A stretch of 64,000 bases of DNA, from assembly GCA_037954325.1 (NCBI GenBank), contig JBBMNZ010000014.1:15763956-15827955 (forward strand). Reading direction: 5' to 3'. This document shows, piece by piece, positions 32,943 through 43,047 of the stretch (position 1 is its first letter; each line of letters begins with the position of its first letter). A program made the position numbers and the translations under genes. The notes under the pieces were generated by a model. It did not search any database and was not told the origin of the DNA. It saw nothing but the letters and a program-made list of their open reading frames with translations. The DNA comes from Fistularia commersonii. Its lineage: Eukaryota; Chordata; Actinopteri; Syngnathiformes; Fistulariidae.

Positions 32943-34850
32943 GGGGGACTAACCAGTGTCTCTCTGCGCCGGTCCCAAACCTGAGATAAATGCAGAGGGC
33001 CGCATCAGGAAGGGCATCTGGCGTAAAAACTTGTGCCAAAACCAAATTTGCATATCGAACCTATGAATCTCATATTTGATCTGAATGATTGCCATTGTTG
33101 ATGATAACATACAGGATACCAGTGGACAGTGGACTGTGGTTGAGGAAGTAGAAGAAGAGGACATATTCGGAAGCAGAGAGAGAATAGGAAAGCCAAGAGC
33201 CTGGGTCTGCCATCAGGGACTTTGAATATTGGAACGACGACAGGAAAAACTGGTTGACATAAGCGCTGGTTGGCATGTTGCAGAGAAAGAAGGTGCATAA
33301 ACTGTGTGGTATTGACAGAACGATAAATGGAATTGGAGTTATCTTGAATGAGAATTTCCTTAGAAATGTTCTGGAGGTGAAAAGAGTGTCAGAGTCGGAA
33401 ACAGGAAATTGAAGGTGCTCAATGTTAATAGTGGTTTGCTCGAAGGGTGGGATGTGAGTTAGAGGAGAAGGAGAATATCTGGAATGAGATAGATGAAGTG
33501 TAAGCAGAATATCCCCAGACGTGAGAGAGTTGTAATTGGTGCAGATTTCAATGGACATATTGGTGCAAAAAATAAGGCAACTTATGAGAGCGCGGGCAGG
33601 AGAATGCAGGTACACTACGTCTTGCATAGACAATGTAATCCGAAGGAGTTCAGTGTGGTAGGTGAGAGTGAAGTCCGACAGCATAGGACAGTGGTTTGTA
33701 GGATGAATGAATGACAAGGTCAATGAGGAGGACTAAGGGAGAGCAGAGGACCACAAAGTAGCAGAGATAAGTACAGCTGAAGTGAGGATGATATCAAAGG
33801 AAATGAAGAGTGGAAAAGAAGTTGATCCCGATTGATTCACCTGTGGATGTACCTGGGGAAGTTGGTAGGGGAGGCAGCAGTAGAGTTTCTTGTTTTTTTT
33901 TTTTTAGCTGGATCTTAGAGAGTGAGAAGGTGCCTCAGGAAATGAGAAGAAGCATGGTGATGCCCACTTTTAAGAATAAAGAAGTTCTGCAGACTATAGA
34001 AGGATAAGGTTGATGAGTCATACAGTGGAGTAATAGGAAAGAGCAGTGGGAACTAGATTGATAGCAGAAGTCACCTCTGGTTAGCAACAGTATGGCTTTG
34101 TGCCTAGAAAGAGCACTACAAATGCACTATTTGCTTTAAGAACATCAGGGACCAGCTCTGAGCGGCTTCTTGTTTGCAGTGGTGACAAACAGGCTGACAA
34201 ATGAGGTAAGGTAGGACTATCCATGGACCATGATGTTTACAGATGACATCGTGATTTGTTGTGATAGCAGGGAACAGGTGGAAGAAAATCCAGAGAGGTG
34301 AAGGTATGCTCTGGAAAGGAGATGAATAAAGGGTAGTCGCAGCAAGACCGAATACATGTGTGTGAATGAAAGATGTTCCAAGTGGAATGGTGAGGCGACA
34401 GGGAGAGGAAAAAAAAGAATGTGGAGGAGAACGGGTGGAGAAAAGTGTCAGGGGCACTATGCGACAGACGTCTACCAGCCAGAATGAAAGAAGAGGCATG
34501 CAAGACAGCGGTGAGAGTAGCGCTGCTGTATGGATTTGAAACTGTGGCACTGAAGAACAGACGGGAAGCAAAGCTGAAGGTAGCAGGGATTAAGATGGTG
34601 AGGTTCTGTTTGGGAGTGAAGAGGATGGATAGGATCATGATTGAGTCTGTCAGATGGATAGCGCATGTTAGATGTTTTGAGATAAGGTCAGAGATGGCTA
34701 GAGGAGGACCAGATTTAGATTTATGGACGTAGTGAAATAGGAAATGAAGTTAGTTGGTGTGAGAGAAGAGGATAGGGAGAATAGGGTTAGCTGGAGGTTG
34801 TTGATCCACTGGTGACCCCTGAAGGGAATAGCTAAAAGGAAAAGAAGTAG
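32943..34850 (+). mobile_element. RTE-A copy, endonuclease partly kept
   Basis: The 5' region (32943-33240) leads into an endonuclease with VVIGADFNGHIG (about 33528-33565), which carries the conserved catalytic DFN. There are gaps after it. The linker and start of RT are damaged. The RT catalytic motif reads FTDD (34235-34246), and the C-terminal block at about 34440-34730 is shortened. Confidence 0.82.
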
Positions 34851-35194
34851 AGTAAGAAGTCGGAATTAACATACTGATTTGCTGTAATCTGAAGGTGATT
34901 TCTGAATTTAGGTTGTCAGTTGTATGAAAAGCTTTGTGGCTTATCGCCAATTTTGCCATTATCTTATCTCTTCTGTGTTCACACTTTCACACTCACACTC
35001 ACTTCTGTCAATACAAAAGCAGAAGATGCTTTCAATTGGTGTGTTTTAACATCCAGGCATGTAACGGGAGGTTGTCCTGACTTGAAAATAAAAGGACGCC
35101 ATGAAAAAAAATTTGAATGGAGGGGGGAGGGAGAGAATGAAGTATGTATCAGGGTTGGGCACACACCTACCTTGGATTGCCGTGTATTCTGAGC
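34851..35194. other. No gene seen between two repeats
   Basis: Short AT-rich spacer. No motif recognised. Confidence 0.5.
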
Positions 35195-35462
35195 GTACGG
35201 CTGGCCCTGGTTACCTGCAGTGAATGAGAGCTTAAAAGCCAGATCCTCGAGTCTCACAGGTTGCTGGGCCAAAAACATGGAGACGGTTAATTGGAAAATT
35301 GTCCAGTTGTCTAAATGAGAGAAGGGATGGTTGTCTCTATATGTGGTGTTGTGATTGACTGGCAACCGGTCTAGGGTGTACCCTGCCTCTCAGCCAGTTA
35401 CAACTGGAATAGGGTCCAGTATCCCTGCAACCCTATGTGCAGGATAACTGGTAGGTTATGAA
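35195..35462 (+). mobile_element. Family S SINE-like repeat, head lost
   Basis: It matches the body of family S (GTGATTGACTGGCAACCGG, GGGTGTACC and TGCAGGATAACTGG blocks) and ends GAATGAATAG. The tRNA-like head is not recognisable. Confidence 0.65.
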
Positions 35463-36417
35463 TGAATAGTCACAGTTATGAGAGGATTCTCACCGAAACT
35501 CACAGTAATGGTTATCAGTTTGTATAAAGTGGCATTACTTAATCAGCCAGGACTTGTCTTATTTGTTTAATCTTAAAAATGGACAATTGCGTTAATAAAG
35601 CCAAAAAGTTTGTGCTATCAGTTGTCCATGGCGATAGCACTGAGGCTGTACTATCTCTCTCAACCATAAAAATCAAATTCAACCGTGCTGTATGTGAAGA
35701 TGAGACTCAATAATCACCGAGAGCATATCTTATTCTCATAACAGCATCCCAGCCCTGGCCCCTCACATCCCAGCCTTGCACTCCCCCCCGACACTTATCG
35801 GATGTTTTTGGTGCATTACTCCCCCTCAACTGAATTTGGCTATAGCCAACGCGGTCGGCTGGCTTGCTGGCTTGTCTATAGTGGCCACTGGCATGTGATT
35901 TCTAGAAATGGAATCCCTCCAAATTTAATTTCTGTGCACAACTAGCTCCACGAGCAAGCTGCTGTTCAGTTGGATGTAATTCTTAAATAAACCATTTCAA
36001 CCAAAAAATAAATTACACCGATGGGTGAATAAATGTATTTTATTTGAGAGAGGAGGACATGCTGAGCCTATCTGAGTTGGAAGTAATGTATTAAGTGATG
36101 TGACTGTGACTGGAGTGCAGATGGGGGCACAGGCTAATTATTACTGGTAACTGTATTAAAAAGCACCTGAAAATGCAAATCTGAAAAAAGATTTTATCTA
36201 CTGGCGCAATAGCCCAAAACTCCCTGAGGTTGAGTATAAGTTAAGGTCACAGTAACTAAGCTTTCTTCTATCAATATTAAATGAAGAAAAGTTCATTCAC
36301 ATAACTATTGTAGCAAGTTATAATGGTAACACAAGGCCAAGTTTGTAACTCAGTAAGTGAGATTCACTTGCAGAAGAACAAATAATTCTGCGAGGGCAAA
36401 CACAAATCATGTTTGTA
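35463..36417. other. No gene or recognisable element seen
   Basis: No motifs in the short frames. Confidence 0.5.
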
Positions 36418-36834
36418 TAAACACAAATTACAATGAAGTTGGGATATTATATAAAACATATGTATAAAAGCAGAATACATTGATTTGCAAATCACTATCA
36501 ACCCATATTCAGTTGAATACATTCCAAAAACAATATATTTAATGTTCAAATGGATAAATTATTGTTCTTTGCAAATATTCACTCATTTTGAGTTTAATGT
36601 TTGCAACAAATTCCAGAAAAAACAGGGACAGAGGCAGCAAAAGACTGGGGAAGTTGAGGAATGCTCAAAAAAAACACCTGTTTGGAATATTTCACAGGTG
36701 AATTGGAAATTGATGAGTGTTGTAATTGGTACAGAAGGAACATCTCCGGAAGGCTATGTTGTTAACAAGTGATGATGGGGCGAGGTTCACCACTTTGTGA
36801 ACAACAGGGTGATCAAATAGTGTAACAGTTTAAG
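36418..36834 (+). mobile_element. Left part of a split Tc1-like transposon
   Basis: The terminal stretch with TTACAATGAAGTTGGGATAT and GCAAATCACTATCAACCCAT is the inverted repeat of the right end at about 40880-41004. It is followed by the sub-terminal region up to GGTTCACCACTTTGTGAACA and AACAGTTTAAG, which is just before the transposase DNA-binding region in this well-known fish Tc1 family. Confidence 0.8.
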
Positions 36835-36955
36835 AAGTCTGTGGAGGTTCTCAGTCATCCAGGTTCATCATGGTGAAATCTTGTCGAAATCTTGGCAACT
36901 GGACTTACAGTTCTTCACTTGAAGACGTTTCACTCCTCATCCGAGAGGCTTAACA
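36835..36955. repeat. Short repeat fragment, possibly Penelope-like 3' region
   Basis: AGTCATCCAGGTTCATCATG ... GAAGACGTTTCACTCCTCAT is a motif I associate with the 3' part of fish Penelope-type elements (inverse: ATGAGGAGTGAAACGTCTTC). The attribution is from memory and uncertain. Confidence 0.35.
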
Positions 36956-36956
36956 A

Positions 36957-38893
36957 CGATCAACCATTGGTGCCAGTAACCTAAAGGATACCATTTAAAA
37001 TTGGGCTACTGTAGGTCAAAGAAGGAGAGGAGGAAGGCGTGTTCAGAAGCAGAGAGAGAAGAGGAAAGGCAAGAGTCTGGGACTGAGAGTAGGGACTTTG
37101 AATATTGGGATGATGACAGGAAAAGGTAGAGTTGATTGACATGATGACGAGAAGAAAGGTGGATATTGTTCATGTCCAGGAGACTAGGTGGAAAGGTAAT
37201 AAGGCTAGAAGCTTAGGAGCAGGTTATAACTTGTACAATCACGGTACTGACAGGAAGAGAACTGAAGTAGGAGTTATATTGAAGGAAAAGTTTGTGAGGA
37301 ATGTTCTGGAGGCGGAAAGGATGTTTGATAGACTTATGCATCTGAAATTGGAAGTTGAGTGTGTTATGCTTAATGTTATTAGTGGCTGTGCCCTGCAGCT
37401 GCGGGGATAAGGTGAGTTAGAGGAGCAGGAAGTGGAATGATTTAGATGAAGAGATGCAGAATATCAACAGGGATGAGAGGGTGGTAAGTGGTGGAGATGC
37501 CAATTGACGTATTGGTGCAAGCAATAGAGTAGATGAAGAAGTGATGGGCAGAGGAAGAGAGACAGATGATGGTTGACTTTGAAAAAGGATGCATATGGCT
37601 CTTGTGAATACTTTTTTTCTGGAAAAGCCAGGAACATAGGGTAATTTCTTCTTCATAGAAGACGTATGGACAAGGTAATCTGAAAGAGATCAGTGAATGC
37701 AAAGTAGTGGTAGGTGAGAGTGTAGCCAGACAGCATAGGATGGTGGTTTGTAGGATCCCTCTGGTGACAAAGAAGATCAAGAGGACAAAGGCAGAACAGA
37801 GGACAAAGTGGTGGAAGCTGGAAAAGGAGGAGTGTTGTATGGTTTTCAGGGAGAAATTGAAAAAGGCTCTGGGTGGTCAGGGAGAGCTTCCAGATTACTG
37901 GACAACGACAGCCAATATAACCAGAGAAACAGGTTGGACAGTACTTGGTGTGTTGTCTGGAAGGAATATAGTTAAGGCGACTTGATGGTGGACTGAGGAA
38001 GTGCAGGAGTATATACAGAGAAAGCGGTTAGCAAAGAAAAGTGGGAGGGTGGGACACAAGAGGACTGAAGAGAACAGACAGGAGTACAGGGAGATACAGT
38101 GAAAGCAAAAGCTTGAGGTAGCAAAGGCAAAACAAAGAGGAGGAGGTGACTATTGTAGACAACAAACTTGAAGTGAGGAAGGCATTGAAGATGATGAAGA
38201 GTGGAAAGGCATTTGGTCCTGATGATATACCTGTGGAGGTGTGGAAGTGTCTAGGAGAAGCAGCGGTAGGGTTTCTGGCCAGATTATTCAACAGGATCTT
38301 AGAGAGTGAAAAGATGCCTGAGGAATGGAGAAAAAGTGTGAGAGTGCCCATTTTGAAGAACAAGGGTAATGTGCAGAATTCTGCTAATTATAGAGGGATT
38401 AAATTGATGAGCCATACAATGATGCAATGGGAAAGAGATGTGGAAACTAGACTGAGATCAGAGGTCAGCATTTGTGAGAAGCAGTATGACATGCCTAGAA
38501 AGAGTACTACAGATGCAGTGTTTGCTTTGAGAATGCTAAAAGAGAAGTACAAAGAAGGTCAGAAGGAGCTGCATTGTGCTTTTTTTTGAACTGGAAAAAG
38601 CATACGGAAGGGTGCCGAGAAAGCGATCCTGTTATTGTATGCAGAAGTCTGGAGTTGAGGAGATTATGTTAGACTGGTGCAGGACATGTATGCTAGCTGT
38701 GAGACAGTGGTGAGGCGTGATGTTGGTGTAACAGACGTTCAAGGTGGAGGTGGGACTCCATCAGGGATCAGCTCTGAGCCCCTTCTTTTTCACAGCGGTG
38801 ATGGACAGGCTGACAGACGAAGTAAGACAGGAATCTTCATGGACCATTATACTTGCAGATGACATTGTGATCTGTAGTTGGAGCAGAGAACAG
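36957..38893 (+). mobile_element. RTE-A copy, best-kept 5' half, 3'-truncated
   Basis: The 5' region leads into an endonuclease start: VDIVHVQETRWKGNKARSLG (QET catalytic Glu) at about 37155-37215. Then comes KRTEVGVILKEKFVRNVLEA. A late endonuclease VGESVARQHRMVVCR block follows (about 37710-37755). The long open frame 38146-38589 carries GPDDIPVEVWK and NYRGIKLMSHTMMQWE. The RT catalytic box reads LADD (38852-38863). The copy stops abruptly 30 bases later. Confidence 0.87.
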
Positions 38894-39006
38894 AACCCTG
38901 CTGTAGAGACTGAACTGCCTCCACGGCCAATGATAGGAGTTGACTCAACAGCCCACTTCTTTGTAAATCTGAAATGAGCATTAGTTTTCCTCATATTTGT
39001 GAGTAA

Positions 39007-39242
39007 AGTTATCTGTATTTTCACTGTAACTCCAAAATGAAGAACTTTTTATAATTTATTCCTTGACGATTATTGATGATCAATTAAGTCACTATTAACT
39101 GATCTTATGTTTCATCACTGCAAGGCTGTCTGACTTTTTCCAACATTTTTTTCACCAACTTAGAATCCTTTCCTCTGCAAGGCCATGGCTCTGGGTCATG
39201 GTCTCACAGTAAATGCACAGATTTGTCATCCAGTGGGCTCTG
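39007..39242 (-). repeat. Unnamed interspersed repeat R, copy 2 (inverted relative to copy 1)
   Basis: The reverse complement matches 5682-5903 over its whole length with small indels. It sits between two RTE-A pieces. Confidence 0.75.
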
Positions 39243-39249
39243 TGGTTAT

Positions 39250-39259
39250 ATATGTGTTT

Positions 39260-39308
<49 letters not shown>

Positions 39309-39322
39309 GTGTGTGTGTGTGT
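39250..39322. repeat. (TG)n microsatellite
   Basis: TG repeats with TTTG and TTTTG interruptions. It directly follows repeat R copy 2. Confidence 0.95.
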
Positions 39323-39411
39323 ATGACAATGCTCCTTGTCAGCCCAGGAAGCAAAATGTGCTTACATTGCTTAATACTACATTTGCGTTTTTATATATTT
39401 TTAAAATGTCA

Positions 39412-40332
39412 TCAGAAGGACATGTATGCTAGCTGTGAGACAGTGGTACAGTGTGCTGTAGGTGTAACAGTTCAAGGCGGAGGTGGCACTTCATCAGAGA
39501 TCAGCTCTCAGTCCTTTCTTGTTTGCAGTGGTGATGGACACGCTGACAGATAAGGTTAGACAGGAATCTCAATAGACCATGATGTTTGCAGATGACATTG
39601 GGATCTGTGGTGAGAGTGGGGAACAGGTTGAGGAAAATCTAGAGTGGCGGGGGTATGCTCTGGAAAGGAGAGGAATGAGGGTTACTTGCAGCAAGACCGA
39701 ATATATGTGTGTGAATGAGAGGTACCCAGGTGGAACGGTGAGGCTCCAGGGAGTGGAGATCAAGAAGTCAGTGGATTTCAAGTACTTAGGGTGAACAGTC
39801 AAGAGCCACGGAGAGTATGGAAAAGACATAAAGAAATGGTTGAAGCAGATTGGAATGGGTGGAGAAAAGTGTCAGAGGTACTATGTGATCGAAGACAGAA
39901 TGAAATGAAAGGCATACAAGACAGTGGTGAGACCAACAATGCTGTATGCTGTGACAATGATGAAAAGACAGGAGCCAGAGCTGGAGGTCACAGAGATGAA
40001 GATGCTGAGGTTACCTTTGGGAGTGACCAGGATGGATAGGATCAGGAATGAGTCCATCAGAGGGACAGCAAATGTTAGATGTTTTGGAGAGAAAGCCAGA
40101 CTGAGATGGTTCGGCCATTTACAGAGGAGGGATAGCGAATATATTGGTAGATGGATGCTGGAATTGGAGCTGCCAGGCAGGAGGTCTTGAGCAAGACCAA
40201 AGGTAAAATTATTGATGTAGTGAATGACGGTAGTGGATGTGAGAGAGGAGGATACAGACAATATGATTAGCTGGAGAAGATTGATTTGCTGTGCTGACCC
40301 CTGAAGGGAAAAGCAGAAAGAAAAAGAAGAAT
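39412..40332 (+). mobile_element. RTE-A copy, 5'-truncated
   Basis: It starts within RT at the DMYASCETVVQCAVG block and keeps FADD (39585-39596). The C-terminal RLRWFGHLQRR block lies at about 40095-40135, and the 3' GAAGGGAAAAGCAGAAAG tail at about 40300-40320. Its first 210 bases repeat the last 210 of the copy ending at 38893, so these are two separate insertions or a duplication, not one element split. Confidence 0.85.
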
Positions 40333-40335
40333 GTC

Positions 40336-41005
40336 CTCGGGGCCAAAGAGGAAAAGGACCATCCAGATTGTTATCAGCGCAAACTTCAAAATTCAATGTG
40401 TGTGATGGTATGGGGAAGTATTAGTGCCTATGGTTTTGGGGAACTTACACATCTGTGAAGGCACCATTGATGCTGAAAGATACATACAGGGTTTGGAAGT
40501 ACATAAGCCGCTATCCAAGCGGTGTCTTTTCCAGGGATGTCCCTGCTTATTTTAGCAAGACAATGCCAAGCCACGTTCTGAACGCATTACAACAGCGAGG
40601 CTCAATAGTAAAAGAGTGTGAGTACTAGACTGGCCTGCCTGCAGTCCATACCTTCTCCTATTGAGAATGTGTGGTGCATTATAAAGTGCAAAATATGACA
40701 GCTGAGACCCTGGACTGTTGAGCAAATCTAAAATATCTATTAAGTTTTGTTAAAAGTAAAAGGTTTATGTAGCACAGTGGTAAAAATGCCACTGTTCCAG
40801 CTTTGTTTGGACTGTGTTGCAGGCATCAAATTCAAAATTAGTGAATATGTGTAAAAAAAACATTGTTTATTAGTTTGAGCATTAAATACACTGTCTTTAT
40901 TGTGTATTAAACTGAATATTGTTTGAAAATGATTTGCAAATCATTGAATTCTGTTTTCATTTACATTTTACACAATATCCCAACTTCATTGGAATTGGGG
41001 TTTTT
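40336..41005 (+). mobile_element. Right part of the split Tc1-like transposon
   Basis: It reads as the C-terminal half of a Tc1 transposase at DNA level (GTGATGGTATGGGGAAGTAT, a QQDNAKPH-like block at about 40550-40575, and a CCTGCCTGCAGTCC block), with several stops and frameshifts. The terminal inverted repeat runs to about 41004, with TA after it. About 450-500 bases of the middle of the element are missing relative to the left part. Confidence 0.8.
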
Positions 41006-41006
41006 A

Positions 41007-42084
41007 CATGGGGAAGAGGACGGGAAAAGCAAGAAATGGATAAAAAAATGTATAGTTTTGTCAGGTGCTTAGTGACTTTAAGTGTTTCCCCTTGACAGAC
41101 AGAGAACATGAGGCTCCTCTGATGCATCGCAGCCATAGTAGGTGGCGAGAAAAGGATGTCTGCCAACATACTAAACATTCTCTTTCTGACAACTGGCTGT
41201 GGAATCCACTCCTCAGGCTCTCTTATGCAAGGGACCTCGAACAGGGTTGTTTTTCTCATCCCTTCAAACCACCTCCAACATCTTCCATCTTCAATGTATG
41301 CATTACAAAGTAATTCTAAATCTATTGTTTGTTCTTGCTGCATCAGGATGCATCCTTTTAAAAACAAAAGGAGTGCTATCTCCCCGGTTAATTACATCGT
41401 ATCTTCAATGATTCATAATTCCAAGGTGTCAGAATCTGGAAATCCCTGGTGTATTCAGAACAGTTGATATCACTCATAGGCATACTGCTGATGTTAGCGT
41501 TCTTCAGCTGCACTATGGGGATTTTGAAAAATCACAATTAAAATGTTGTGCAAAATAAATTCCAAAGACTCAACTGTTTGGACAGACCATAAAAACTGCA
41601 TTCAATCACAGAGGCCTCTGGACCTCTAGAGATCTCTTGACTGCGTCTTTTGTCAATTCATCTTCACTTACTTATTCTCCTGGCTGTTGTTCTGTTCCTG
41701 GCTGTTTTTCAAGCCTTCTTTTGCCAGCAAGTTGCTGAAGAAATTAAATTGTGCTGAAAAAAAGGACTTACCTTCCCATTGCTTTGGCAGCCATTACATG
41801 TCAGCTGGATCCAGAAAATGTTCTTCCAAGGTGTCCACTTTGCTTCGGCTCAGTTACCTTGTTCGCCCCATGGTTGCCTTGTTTCCCTGAAATCTTCCTC
41901 GATACTGGGTCACTTCAGATGCCGTTTGTTTCTGTTGATCAACCTGACTGTGAAAATGACACAAATATTAATTAAAGTTTAGAATTAAAATATAGGTGCC
42001 ATGAAGATGAAGACCGAAGCTATTTCCATGAGTCTCCAAGACTAAGACGAGAATAAGGATTTTACTGCAGTAGAAAATCTGAGA
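41007..42084. other. No gene supported
   Basis: A 136-residue minus-strand frame (40957-41367) runs into the Tc1 end and has no family motif. The rest is AT-rich. Confidence 0.5.
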
Positions 42085-42549
42085 GCATGGATTCATGACA
42101 GTGGTGTGTTTGCAGGGGATGTAACCGTGTGTTCTGTGCACAGATGTGTTATGTAAGTCAGTGGATCATCTCGACCTAGTGTATAACTGACCACTTCAGA
42201 TGCTCCTTCATGCCCACTGCTATCAGACTGTAAAACAGCAGTTTGGACAGCACAGCTCCGGCCTGACTGAGCCACATCTGTGGTTACTTGCCACTACCTG
42301 CATCTTGTCACTTTTGTATCTGTTCTCGTGCAGCATTTCCTCATGAATTTTATCCGTTTTATCTATTGTTGTCCCTGTTCTACTTAATGCCTTTATCTTT
42401 TGTCTATTTTCCCCATTCTTTTAATTTATTTTTGTTCCTGTCCTCTTGCCCTGTGCTACTGTGGCACTTATCTTATCTTATCTTATCTTATCTTATCTTA
42501 TCTTATCTTAGCTTAGCTTAGCTTAGCTTAGCTTAGCTTAGCTTAGCTT
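42085..42549 (+). mobile_element. LINE 3' end with pentanucleotide tail
   Basis: The block ATGCCCACTGCTATCAGACTG.. followed by AACAGC is the usual C-terminal end of Rex1/L2-type ORFs (...P.AIRLYNSS). A pyrimidine-rich 3' UTR and a CTACTGTGGCAC block lead to the pentamer tail at 42466-42549. Confidence 0.6.
42466..42549. repeat. Pentanucleotide array: eight TCTTA then seven GCTTA units
   Basis: TCTTA units run to 42510 and GCTTA units from 42511 to 42549, with a clean switch and no mixing. Confidence 0.97.
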
Positions 42550-42763
42550 CCCTGTTTGAGCCTGTATATTCCAAATTAGCCCCTGGATACAATCGAAGTT
42601 TAATATAGGCTTTCATTTTTTTTCCAATCACCTGACTGCTGTGTTACCAGGATGCAGCACCAGGCACGGTTGCTTTGAAAAAGGAGCAAGAAATGTGAAA
42701 ATTGCAGGTCAGTACCATTCATTCATCCCTTTTGGGTTTCATAAGTATGTGTTTGTGTTTGTA

Positions 42764-43047
42764 AGTCCATCCATCATCTGCCACTTATCCTGCACTCAGG
42801 GTTGCGGGGGATGCTGAGCCTTTCCCAGCTCTCATCAGGCAAGAGGGGGGGTACATCCTGGACGTTCACTCACTCACTCATTCAGGGCAATTTTTCCCAT
42901 TTGTTTTTCCAATTAACCCGTTGCCTGTTTTGAGGCTGTGGGAGGAACGTGCTAACTACACACAGAAAGGTCCCCTTGTCAGAATCAAACCAGGGTCCTT
43001 CATTCTATGAGGCCAAAGCGCTAATCACGGTGCAACTGTGCCTGTAA
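42764..43047 (-). mobile_element. Family S SINE-like repeat, near full length
   Basis: The minus strand carries the tRNA-like head with GGTTTGATTCTGACAAGGGG, the body and the ...GCAGGATAAGTGGCAGATGATGG end. It contains a small CACT/CATT array. Confidence 0.72.

Noticed and set aside
38146..38589. 147-residue open frame as an active gene
   Set aside because: It is an RT fragment of a 3'-truncated LINE, despite being open for 147 codons.
40957..41367. 136-residue minus-strand frame
   Set aside because: It runs into the Tc1 inverted repeat, has no recognised domain and no splice or promoter support.
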